Assembly (NCBI RefSeq): GCF_002222615.2
Contig: NZ_CP022412.2
Coordinates: 558,001-622,000, forward strand
Source: Bacteroides caccae
GTDB taxonomy: Bacteria; Bacteroidota; Bacteroidia; Bacteroidales; Bacteroidaceae
Direction of reading: 5' to 3'
Length of the DNA stretch: 64,000 nucleotides
Positions 26,675 through 35,424 of this stretch are shown here, piece after piece (position 1 is the first letter of the stretch; each line of letters begins with the position of its first letter). Below the pieces are notes generated by a model. It saw only the letters and a program-made list of their open reading frames with translations. It searched no databases and was not told the origin of the DNA. A program made the position numbers and the translations under genes.

Positions 26675-27226
26675 TTATTCAGCCTTTATATATACTACCG
26701 AACGTCCTGTCCCATACTTTCTCAAAATGCCTTGCCCAATAAAAGTATTTATATCTTTCAATGCCTGTGTTTTTGTCTTTCCGACAAGTGAAGCATAATC
26801 CTGTCGGTTAATACACGGATTCTTCACACGAAAGGGAGAATGATAACGTTGCAATACCAATTCACTCTCAATATCCTTCTTAAACTGACGGTTTATTCTC
26901 AAATTAATGTCTTTAAGAGATACTGATGGTGAACGTAAGTCTTTTGGCTTAGTCACTTCTTTGTCCACACTCAAAGAAAGAGTAAAATAGCCAATATCAC
27001 CCAATTCAACGGAAAATCCTTTCAAAAGCAAATGCCGTAATTCTTTCGAGATAGCTTCTATGATACCCACCACTTGCGCATGAGGCATACGCTGAAATGC
27101 TACAACTTGATCTGCAATTTCTTCGGCAGTATAACTACCCTTCAATACCACACGTGCATGTAAAGGCAACACTTCCCCTTCCTTGTCAGGATTAGGTGTT
27201 TCGTAAAGGTCATAATTAACACTCAT
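26675..27226 (-). CDS. HU-like DNA-binding protein with C-terminal winged-helix-like part
   Basis: This 183-residue protein belongs to the extended HU family common in Bacteroides. Residues about 20-125 carry the HU fold in a diverged form: helices around SYTAEEIADQVVAFQRM and QVVGIIEAISKELRHLLLKG, then GFSVELGDIGYFTLSLSV, matching the V-L-x-GFGTF region of HU. The C-terminal 50 residues (QDYASLVGKTKTQALKDINTFIGQGILRKYGTGRSVVYIK) look like a winged helix, with YASLVG and a wing ending in VVYI. It is cytoplasmic and may shape DNA or regulate nearby genes. A 32-bp near-perfect palindrome lies in its leader, consistent with self-regulation. The facing gene cluster on the other side is locus B, but no direct link can be shown. 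Confidence 0.8.
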   Translation of the reverse strand: MSVNYDLYETPNPDKEGEVLPLHARVVLKGSYTAEEIADQVVAFQRMPHAQVVGIIEAISKELRHLLLKGFSVELGDIGYFTLSLSVDKEVTKPKDLRSPSVSLKDINLRINRQFKKDIESELVLQRYHSPFRVKNPCINRQDYASLVGKTKTQALKDINTFIGQGILRKYGTGRSVVYIKAE

Positions 27227-27297
27227 TACTCATTTGTTTTTCATTGGGGAAGATTATTCTTTTCATCCTCATATACTATTTACTTCATTGGCTAGTC

Positions 27298-27329
27298 AGT
27301 TTTCGTTCAACAATTGTTAAACGAAAACT
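27298..27329. promoter_or_regulatory. 32-bp near-perfect palindrome upstream of the HU-like gene
   Basis: Bases 27298-27329 read AGTTTTCGTTCAACAA then TTGTTAAACGAAAACT: a dyad with a single mismatched pair in 16. It lies 72 bases before the HU-like start, just downstream of a minus-strand -7 box. It could be an operator or, if transcribed, a leader hairpin; no T tract follows, so a terminator is unlikely. Confidence 0.7.
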
Positions 27330-27344
27330 AAAATACTAACGAGA

Positions 27345-27352
27345 CAAATGTA
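27345..27352 (-). promoter_or_regulatory. -7 box of the HU-like gene
   Basis: On the minus strand TACATTTG fits TAnnTTTG. The expected start point is near 27337, which places the palindrome at about +8 to +39. No -33 box is obvious. Confidence 0.45.
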
Positions 27353-27661
27353 CGTAGAATATACAGACATTAATCTATACTAACCAACATTTTATTTTAT
27401 CCGATAGGTTTTCCTAGTGAATGTAAACATATTTACCCACAACTTCAAAAGTGGCTTCCTGTACTATCACAAAGCGTTTTATAGCATTTTGTGCACCTTA
27501 TTTGGAGAATATTGCACATCTGTTTTCCACACCTCATCTAACTTTGCAGTATTGTTAAAAGCCAACAAATCCATTAATTGTTGACCTTACTTCAAATGAA
27601 GCAGATTATTAACTTAACATATTATTAATCTTTCATTATTAACCTAATTAAATTAAACAGT
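27353..27661. other. Locus B upstream region
   Basis: About 310 A+T-rich bases with no gene. A plus-strand -7 box TAACTTTG lies at 27539-27546, giving a leader of about 110 bases before the SusC start; TTG at 27512-27514 is 24 bases upstream, too far for a standard -33. A weak -33 fits a promoter needing activation by the locus B HTCS, whose binding site is presumably within 27400-27530. Confidence 0.5.
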
Positions 27662-30600
27662 ATGAGAAACGCGCGTAATTTAAGATTCCGTTTTCTTATT
27701 ATGTTTCTTTTGTTCATACCAATGATGTATGCCTTACCCCCTGAAGGTATTACTATCAAAGGTAAAGTAACGGATGAAACACTCAAAGAAGGTGTTCCCG
27801 GTGCTAATGTAACTGTAAAAGGTACAAGCATAGGAGCTATTACAGATTTCGACGGCAACTTTACAATCGTCGTTCCAAACAGAAAGTCGGTGTTGAGTAT
27901 CTCCTTTATCGGGTATGTAACCCAAGAAATAGTAGTGGGAGACAGGAAATTTATCACAGTCACCTTGAAAGAAGACTCGCAGAACCTTGGTGAAGTAGAA
28001 GTGGTAGCTATCGCCTACGGTAATCAGGACAGGAGAATGCTTACGAGTGCCGTCTCCTCTATTGACAACAAGGAGTTGATAAAATCACCGGCAACAAGTA
28101 TCACGAACATCCTTGCCGGTGCATTGCCGGGGGTATCTTCAGTACAGACTACCGGACAACCGGGTAAGGATGCCGCCGCCATTTACGTACGTGGTGTCGG
28201 TTCATTGAATGATTCACAGTCCAAGCCCTTAATTCTGGTAGATGGTGTCGAACGTGCCTTTTCACAGATTGACCCGAATGAGGTAGAAACTATCTCCGTG
28301 TTGAAAGATGCCTCTTCTACCGCAGTGTTCGGAGTAAGAGGCGCGAATGGTGTCATACTGATTACTACCCGTAGAGGTAAATCGGGAAAGACACAAATAT
28401 CCGCCAGTACCAAGCTAGGATTGCAGCAACCCATTTCACTGGTAGAGCAGACAGGCAGTTACGAATTTGCACGGTTCTGGAACATGAAGCAGGAAATGGA
28501 TCATGTCACCAATCCCAAACTTTACTTTACTCCGGAACAGATAGAGGCTTATCGTACAGGCTCCGACCCTATCATGTACCCTAACATGGATTGGAAGAAG
28601 TATATCTTCCATAATCTCTACCTCCAAAGCCAGAACAACGTCAACATTTCCGGTGGTAACGACAATGTACAGTATTTCGTATCGGTAGGTTATACGTATC
28701 AGAACGGACTACTGAAAGAACTTCCCGGACAGTTGTATGACAACAACTACCGCTACAACCGCTATAACTATCGTGCCAATATCGACGCGAACCTGACCAA
28801 GACCACTACCATGAAATTGGGTGTAGGCGGTGTGCTAGGCAAGATACAAGAACCACGCGACGTTCAGTCGGGTACAGGTAACGACCCGAATGCTTGGGTG
28901 ATAGCGCAAATATGGTCACATCCTTTTGCCGGACCGGGGTTTATCAATGGAGTACGTACATTGGTTCCCGATGACCTGGTACCCTTAGGAGAAGTAATGC
29001 GCGATGGTATGTTCGTATTCTACGGAAAAGGATACAACCAAACGTATGACACGACGTTGAATATGGACTTGGACATCACACAGAAATTAGATTTCGTCAC
29101 TCCGGGACTGAGCGTTTCCGTCAAAGGAGCCTACGACAATCAATTCAAGTTATATAAGGAACGTGCCGGAGGAGCCATAGAATCACAAACAGTATACTAC
29201 CAATCATATTTCGACTCGAACGGGAATATGCCCCAGACCGATCCCGATTACGACAAGACACATATTTTCGTACCTTCCGGCAGCGATACTCCGCTGACCT
29301 ATTCGGAAAGTAGCGGACGAGCACAAAACTGGTACCTCGAGGGACGTATCAACTATGATCGTATGTTCGGCGATCATAAAGTGTCCGGACTCATCCTGTA
29401 CAACCAATCACGCAATTACTATCCGGACAGCTACACTTATCTGCCGCGCAACTATGTAGGACTGGTGGGACGTGCCACGTATGCCTATCAAAGCAAATAC
29501 CTGCTCGATGTAAACGTAGGGTATAACGGCTCGGAAAACTTTGCTCCGGGTAGCACACGTTTCGGTATCTTCCCTTCTTTCTCAGCTGGCTGGATAGCCA
29601 CTGCCGAGAAATTTATGGAAAACCAGAAAGTAGTGGATTACTTAAAGCTCAGAGCTTCCTGGGGACGTGTAGGTAACGACAAAGGCGTAAATTCCCGCTT
29701 TATGTACATGCCTGCCGTATGGGGTGGCTCAGGAAGTTACAGTTTCGGTATTAATAATCCCATATCCCAATCGGCAGCCGCCATCTCAAGTATGGGTAAT
29801 CCGGAAGTGACTTGGGAAACTGCGGAGAAACAGAACTACGGTATCGATCTTAAGTTCTTCAACAGCCGCCTGTCTGCAACTTTCGACTATTTTATCGAAC
29901 ACCGCACGGGGATTCTTATTTCTCCAGAATCTACTCCGAACATTATCGCAACCTCTCTGCCTAACCTCAATATAGGTAAGGTAAACAATCACGGTTACGA
30001 AATCTCTTTGGGCTGGCGCGACAGGATAGGTAAGAATTTCGGTTATTACGTAGATGCCAACGTCTCCTTTGCCCGCAACAAGATCCTTTATATGGACGAA
30101 GTACCCAAGCAGTTCTCTTATATGAACCATACCGGCGGTTCTACGGGACGTTACAGCAGATTGTACAACTTTGTCCGTCTTTATCAGTACAGCGACTTTA
30201 CTACCGGTGCCGGTGGCGAGTTAGTTTTAAATCCGGAACTTCCGCAACCCTCCGTGAAGGTATATCCGGGCGATGCTATGTACGCTGACCTCAACGGTGA
30301 TCATGTCGTAGACGGTAATGACAAATGTGTGACCGGCTTTGCCACCCGCCCGGAATATGTATTCGGCATGAACATGGGTTTCAACTGGAAAGGCTTTGAC
30401 CTCTCCATGCAGTGGGTAGGCTCCAAGAACGTCAACAGAATGTACGAAATCGAATACCGTATCCCGTATACCAATGCAGGAAAGCGCGGTCTGCTAACCT
30501 ACTTTTATGATGGTTGTTGGACAGAGGAGAACCAATTGGGTGCTGTCTATCCGCGTGCATCGGAAACTTCGGAAAGCTGGAATTCCGAGCCCTCTACTCT

Positions 30601-30835
30601 TTGGCTGGCAGATGCTTCTTATCTCCGCCTGAAAAGTCTGAGCCTCAGCTACACGCTCACCGGAAAAAAATTCTTGAAGAAACTGGGACTTACTTCACTC
30701 GGATTCAATTTCAGCGGTTATAACCTGCTGACTTTCTCACCGCTTAAATACCTTGACCCGGAAAGTAACCCTGACAACTATGGAGAGTATCCGCTGATTA
30801 AGGTGTACAGCTTTGGTTTAAATCTTAACTTCTAA
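27662..30835 (+). CDS. SusC-like TonB-dependent transporter, first pair of locus B
   Basis: This 1057-residue outer-membrane importer opens locus B. It starts with a signal sequence (about 1-25), then a CarboxypepD_reg-like domain (about 29-103, ITIKGKVTDE...GVPGANV), a TonB-box-like EVEVVAIAYG (111-120), a plug (about 125-245 with ILVDGVERAF and LKDASSTAVFGVRGANGVILITTRRG) and the barrel, ending in LNF. The neighbouring GH16 and BACON lipoproteins point to a beta-glucan as cargo, but this is inference. The partner SusD starts 12 bases downstream. It is full length and shows no sign of damage. Confidence 0.96.
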   Translation: MRNARNLRFRFLIMFLLFIPMMYALPPEGITIKGKVTDETLKEGVPGANVTVKGTSIGAITDFDGNFTIVVPNRKSVLSISFIGYVTQEIVVGDRKFITVTLKEDSQNLGEVEVVAIAYGNQDRRMLTSAVSSIDNKELIKSPATSITNILAGALPGVSSVQTTGQPGKDAAAIYVRGVGSLNDSQSKPLILVDGVERAFSQIDPNEVETISVLKDASSTAVFGVRGANGVILITTRRGKSGKTQISASTKLGLQQPISLVEQTGSYEFARFWNMKQEMDHVTNPKLYFTPEQIEAYRTGSDPIMYPNMDWKKYIFHNLYLQSQNNVNISGGNDNVQYFVSVGYTYQNGLLKELPGQLYDNNYRYNRYNYRANIDANLTKTTTMKLGVGGVLGKIQEPRDVQSGTGNDPNAWVIAQIWSHPFAGPGFINGVRTLVPDDLVPLGEVMRDGMFVFYGKGYNQTYDTTLNMDLDITQKLDFVTPGLSVSVKGAYDNQFKLYKERAGGAIESQTVYYQSYFDSNGNMPQTDPDYDKTHIFVPSGSDTPLTYSESSGRAQNWYLEGRINYDRMFGDHKVSGLILYNQSRNYYPDSYTYLPRNYVGLVGRATYAYQSKYLLDVNVGYNGSENFAPGSTRFGIFPSFSAGWIATAEKFMENQKVVDYLKLRASWGRVGNDKGVNSRFMYMPAVWGGSGSYSFGINNPISQSAAAISSMGNPEVTWETAEKQNYGIDLKFFNSRLSATFDYFIEHRTGILISPESTPNIIATSLPNLNIGKVNNHGYEISLGWRDRIGKNFGYYVDANVSFARNKILYMDEVPKQFSYMNHTGGSTGRYSRLYNFVRLYQYSDFTTGAGGELVLNPELPQPSVKVYPGDAMYADLNGDHVVDGNDKCVTGFATRPEYVFGMNMGFNWKGFDLSMQWVGSKNVNRMYEIEYRIPYTNAGKRGLLTYFYDGCWTEENQLGAVYPRASETSESWNSEPSTLWLADASYLRLKSLSLSYTLTGKKFLKKLGLTSLGFNFSGYNLLTFSPLKYLDPESNPDNYGEYPLIKVYSFGLNLNF

Positions 30836-30847
30836 AAGAACAACTTT

Positions 30848-32605
30848 ATGAATAGTATATTAAAAGGATTCATGGCACTAGGATGCCTGCTAATGGCTTC
30901 TTCCTGCTCTGAAATCAGTTTCGGAGATAAATTTCTGGGCAATCAGCCTGAAAGTTCCGGAGCAACCACCAAAGAGATGTTTTCTTCGAGAATAAATGCC
31001 GAAAAGGTGCTGACAAAAGCATATACCGGATTACCTTACGGGCTGCCCACCACTTCCGACTGGAAGTTAGGTGTGAACATCCTCGAATCTCTCACTGACT
31101 TATGTTACAGTTTTCGAGACAACATCAACGACGGTCCTCTAAAACTTTATTATAACGGCGCACTCAGTCCCACCAACGTTCCCCGAAGTGCAGCCTACCG
31201 TTATGGAAGTAAAGCCGACTGGACTGCCATCCGCTACGCCTGGTGCTATATCGAGAATGTAAAAGATGTGCCCGATATGTCGGAAAGTGAAAAGAGCCAA
31301 CGTATCGCTGAAGCGAAAACCGTTATAGCCCTTTGTTACTTCGAGATGCTTCGCTATGTAGGCGGCGTGACGTGGATAGACCACTATGTAGACGTCAACG
31401 AGGAGATGAACTTCCCCCGCATCACATTCGCCCAAACCGTGGAGAAGATTGTAGCTTTGCTCGACGAGGTCATCAACTCCAACTTAAAGTGGAAACAGGA
31501 TGACGCGGATGACGGACGTATGACCAAGGCGGGAGCTATGGCACTGAAATTCAAAGTACTGCAATGGGCTGCCAGCCCCACTTTCAACTCTGACAAGAAA
31601 TGGCATCCCCAAGCGGACGAATATACCTGCTACGGCAACTATAGCGCCCAGCGTTGGGAAGCTGCAAAGGCAGCAGGCGAGGCTTTCTTTGCGGAAGTGC
31701 AAAGACAAGGCGGATACTCGCTGATCCAGCCGGAGGAAGATACTCATCGGGCAAGACGTCTTGCCTACCGCCGGGCATACTATAATCGTGGCGGTACGGA
31801 AATACTGATCTCTACCCGTCATGGATATGATGTCAACACTATTTGGGAGTATATCGACAGCCGTCCTTGGGGGTATCTTCCTACATTAAACTATGTCGAT
31901 ATGTTCTCTTGGGCGGACGGAACCGATTTTCCGAAAGACTTCAACTGGCAGTCTCCTTCCCGTCAGCCTTTCTTTACCGTGGGTGATATGGAACCTACCC
32001 GTGACCCGCGCCTGTATGAAAATGTGGCTTGTCCGGGAGACACCTATTGCAATGGAACAGTCGCCCCTGTCCATCTCAATCATCCCAACTACAAAGCCGG
32101 TAGCGGATTCATGACCATGAAGTTCATCTTACAAGAGAACAGTGACCGTGAAGGGCCGATACAGTGGCCTCATACCCGTCTGCCGGAAATCATGCTGGGA
32201 TATGCGGAAGTACTCAACGAAGTGAATAAACGTCCGAACGATGAAGCCTACAAGTTGGTGAACGATGTACGGAAGAGAGTAGGTCTCTCCGAACTTCCCA
32301 AGAACATGAATTACGATGAGTTTCTGGAAGCCGTACTGAGAGAAAGAGCGCTGGAATTGGGATTCGAAGAGGTACGTTGGTTCGACCTTGTGCGCAGAGG
32401 TCGTGAAAACGATTTCAGAAAGCAACTGTACGGACTGCGGAGCAGAGGTAACGACCAACACAATCCCACAGCGTTCACTTTTGAGAAAGTAGAATTAAGC
32501 GACCGCTATTGGGTAGACAGTTGGGATACCAAATGGTATCTGGCTCCGATACCTCAAGACGAAATCAACAAGAGATATGGAATGACCCAAAATCCGGGTT
32601 GGTAA
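30848..32605 (+). CDS. SusD-like glycan-binding lipoprotein, first pair of locus B
   Basis: This 585-residue lipoprotein (lipobox MASSC, C20) is the lid partner of the SusC just upstream. SusD landmarks are RIAEAKTVIALCYFEMLRYVGGV, VLRERALELGFEEVRWFDLVRRG and the closing LAPIPQDEINKRYG...QNPGW. It has many exposed-type aromatic residues, as glycan-binding lids do. It lies 12 bases after its SusC and 31 bases before a second SusC, so the tandem arrangement is probably one transcript. Confidence 0.96.
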   Translation: MNSILKGFMALGCLLMASSCSEISFGDKFLGNQPESSGATTKEMFSSRINAEKVLTKAYTGLPYGLPTTSDWKLGVNILESLTDLCYSFRDNINDGPLKLYYNGALSPTNVPRSAAYRYGSKADWTAIRYAWCYIENVKDVPDMSESEKSQRIAEAKTVIALCYFEMLRYVGGVTWIDHYVDVNEEMNFPRITFAQTVEKIVALLDEVINSNLKWKQDDADDGRMTKAGAMALKFKVLQWAASPTFNSDKKWHPQADEYTCYGNYSAQRWEAAKAAGEAFFAEVQRQGGYSLIQPEEDTHRARRLAYRRAYYNRGGTEILISTRHGYDVNTIWEYIDSRPWGYLPTLNYVDMFSWADGTDFPKDFNWQSPSRQPFFTVGDMEPTRDPRLYENVACPGDTYCNGTVAPVHLNHPNYKAGSGFMTMKFILQENSDREGPIQWPHTRLPEIMLGYAEVLNEVNKRPNDEAYKLVNDVRKRVGLSELPKNMNYDEFLEAVLRERALELGFEEVRWFDLVRRGRENDFRKQLYGLRSRGNDQHNPTAFTFEKVELSDRYWVDSWDTKWYLAPIPQDEINKRYGMTQNPGW

Positions 32606-32636
32606 ATTGATACGCAAACTAATATTCTATTGAACA

Positions 32637-35414
32637 ATGAATAAAATAAACTATATATTAACCACTCTACTCCTGGGAGGTGCGGTAGTTCTGAACGCGC
32701 AGACACCAGCAACGGTATCGGATATGCAGCTGGCTGACACCTTGAGCGTAGGATACCGTATAAACGTATCTTCCCAGACCAGTAGTTATTCTGTCAACGG
32801 AGTCAATGCTTCTGCATTCGAAAAATCTCCGCATATAGACATCAGCAAAGCACTATATGGGAAAGTAGCCGGTCTGAACGTATATCAAGGCGCAGGCTCG
32901 TCAGCCGACAACGTTTCTTCTCTCTCCATACACGGTCATGCTCCGTTAGTGTTGATCGACGGTTTTCCTCGCGACATCACCGATATTAGTTCTATGGAGA
33001 TCGAATCGTGCTACGTACTGAAAGACGCCGCTGCTGCTGCCCTCTATGGTATGCGCGGTGCTAACGGTGTAATATTGATTACGACCAAACGCGGCACAAG
33101 CAATGGACTAAAAGTAAAGGTAGACTATAACTTCGGCGTTAACACCCAGTTCCGCTCTCCTGACTTTGCAGACGCCTATACGTATGCGAACACTCTCAAT
33201 ACCGCACTGAGTGGAGACGGTCTGTCCGCACGCTACAATATCCGGGAATTGGAGGCTTTCCGTACAGGTATTTACCCATACGACTATCCGAACGTAGACT
33301 GGTGGGAAGAAACGTTGAACAAAACCGGATTTACACATAACCTAAAAATGGCTTTCAGCGGAGGTGGCGAAAAGTTCCGTTTCTATACCGTAGTAGATTA
33401 CTATCGTGACCGTTCGATGCTGAAGAAAAATACGGAAGACACACGTTACGACACCACGCCCACAGATACACGCTTAACTGTGCGTACCAATCTGGACGTG
33501 AACGTGACTAAAAGTACTTATCTGAAACTCGGAATCGCTGGAAAACTGAAAGAACTTCGGGGAACCCGTTACGGGCGTAACGCTATCTTCAATGACATTT
33601 ACGGCATTCCTTCGGCCGCATTCCCCATCCGTCATGAAAACGGCATCTTTGGAGGAAGTTCAGTCTATGGAGACAAGAACCCGATTGCCTTACTGAAACA
33701 TTACGGACATATCCGTAATGTATACGGAAGCCTGCTCGCCGACTTGAGCGTCCGCCAAAAACTGGACATGCTGACCAAGGGATTGGCAGTCGAGGCGGCT
33801 ATTTCTTTCGATAACATCGGAGGAATGTATGAAACCAGCAGCAAAAGTTACCGTTATATGAACAGCGGAGCCAGTATTTCCGACGATGGCACATTGATAA
33901 CCACTCCTACTATTTGGGGCACAGACTCCGAAACCTTGGGACACAGCCAGCCTTTTGAAAACCTGTTGTTCAGAAGCAACTTCCAGGCAAAAGCGGACTA
34001 TAGCCGTACCTTTGACAAACACCGGGTAGGAGGAGCATTGATTTACGACATGCAGTCAGTAAATAGAAACGGCAGAAACAATTCACAAAAAAATCTGTCA
34101 GTTTTAATGAATGCCACCTATACTTACGACGACCGTTATACCCTTAATGCCGTATTCAACCGTTCCGGTTCGGCATATTTGCCGGATGGAGACAAATTCG
34201 CGAACTATCCTGCCATATCTGCCGCCTGGATCGTATCCAACGAAGCATTCATGGAGAAAATAACTCCGATTAATATCTTCAAGATTCGTGCCTCCTATGG
34301 TCTTTCCGGTTGGGATGGAAACTTGAGCCACGAATTATGGCGCCAGTCATACGGTTATGCTGCAGGTTACAACTTCGGCGAAAACGCCGGAAGCGTTTCA
34401 GGAGGTAGCGAAGGTAACTTGCCAGTAGTCGGATTGGTAGCGGAGAAATCCCAAAAAGCGACTTTCGGATTTGATCTTTCCGCTCTCAACAACCGGTTAA
34501 ATGCTACTGTGGAAGGTTTCTACGAGAAACGTTCGGATATACTTGTGTCCGGCGCCAATTCCACGTCCGGCATCATCGGTGTCACGGTGGGGCAAGTAAA
34601 CGAAGGAATCTATAAATACAGAGGATTTGATGCCTCTTTGAACTGGAATGACAAAGCCGGTGATTTCCATTACAGTATCGGAGCAACCATGTCGTACTTG
34701 AACTCGGAAGTAGTCAATGTAAACCAAGCCTATCAAGAGTATGACTACTTGTACACCAAAGGCAACCGTGTGGGACAGATGTACGGTCTGGAAGCAATAG
34801 GATTCTTCAACAGTCAGCAGGAAATCAACAACAGCCCGCAGCAAACATTCTCAGGCATCGCTCCCGGTGACGTGAAGTATAAAGACCAAAACGGTGATAA
34901 CCGCATTGATGAAAAAGATGTGGTAAAAATGTTCGGTTCCTCACTACCACGTTTCTACTTCGGATTCAATCTGAATTTCTCCTATAAAAGATTCGAACTC
35001 TCTGCCGACTTCCAAGGAATGACCGGTGTAACAGTCTCTCTACTTGACAGCCCGCTTTACCGACCGCTTGTGGACAACGGAAACATCTCGAACACGTTCC
35101 TGAACGAGGAAGTTTACTGGACACCGGAGAACAAAGCCAAAGCTACTATGCCGAGACTGACTACACAGGAAAACCAGAACAACTACCGTGCCAGTTCATT
35201 GTGGTATCGTGACGGTTCGTTCCTGAAATTACGGAACCTGCTGGTAGCTTATACATTTCCGAAATCTCAGACCCGTTTTGCCGATTTACAAGTATTCGTG
35301 CAAGGCACTAACTTGTTCTCGCTAGATAACATCCATTTTGCCGATCCCGAACAACTTGGTATCGCTTATCCGTCTGCAAGGAGCTATTGGGCGGGTGTGA
35401 AACTTAATTTTTAA
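32637..35414 (+). CDS. Short SusC-like transporter lacking the N-terminal CarboxypepD_reg domain, second pair of locus B
   Basis: This 925-residue protein goes from signal peptide (about 1-21, ending LNAQ) almost directly into a TonB-box-like segment (LADTLSVGYR) and the plug (about 45-170, with VLIDGFPRDI and LKDAAAAALYGMRGANGVILITTKRG). The carboxypeptidase-regulatory-like sandwich present in the two other SusC proteins of the window is missing, which explains the 100-130 residue difference. The barrel looks complete and ends in LNF. It should work with the SusD 10 bases downstream. Two different SusC/SusD pairs in one locus suggest uptake of different chain lengths or linkages from the same polysaccharide, or sequential duplication; the sequence does not decide. 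Confidence 0.95.
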   Translation: MNKINYILTTLLLGGAVVLNAQTPATVSDMQLADTLSVGYRINVSSQTSSYSVNGVNASAFEKSPHIDISKALYGKVAGLNVYQGAGSSADNVSSLSIHGHAPLVLIDGFPRDITDISSMEIESCYVLKDAAAAALYGMRGANGVILITTKRGTSNGLKVKVDYNFGVNTQFRSPDFADAYTYANTLNTALSGDGLSARYNIRELEAFRTGIYPYDYPNVDWWEETLNKTGFTHNLKMAFSGGGEKFRFYTVVDYYRDRSMLKKNTEDTRYDTTPTDTRLTVRTNLDVNVTKSTYLKLGIAGKLKELRGTRYGRNAIFNDIYGIPSAAFPIRHENGIFGGSSVYGDKNPIALLKHYGHIRNVYGSLLADLSVRQKLDMLTKGLAVEAAISFDNIGGMYETSSKSYRYMNSGASISDDGTLITTPTIWGTDSETLGHSQPFENLLFRSNFQAKADYSRTFDKHRVGGALIYDMQSVNRNGRNNSQKNLSVLMNATYTYDDRYTLNAVFNRSGSAYLPDGDKFANYPAISAAWIVSNEAFMEKITPINIFKIRASYGLSGWDGNLSHELWRQSYGYAAGYNFGENAGSVSGGSEGNLPVVGLVAEKSQKATFGFDLSALNNRLNATVEGFYEKRSDILVSGANSTSGIIGVTVGQVNEGIYKYRGFDASLNWNDKAGDFHYSIGATMSYLNSEVVNVNQAYQEYDYLYTKGNRVGQMYGLEAIGFFNSQQEINNSPQQTFSGIAPGDVKYKDQNGDNRIDEKDVVKMFGSSLPRFYFGFNLNFSYKRFELSADFQGMTGVTVSLLDSPLYRPLVDNGNISNTFLNEEVYWTPENKAKATMPRLTTQENQNNYRASSLWYRDGSFLKLRNLLVAYTFPKSQTRFADLQVFVQGTNLFSLDNIHFADPEQLGIAYPSARSYWAGVKLNF

Positions 35415-35424
35415 TGTAAAGTAA

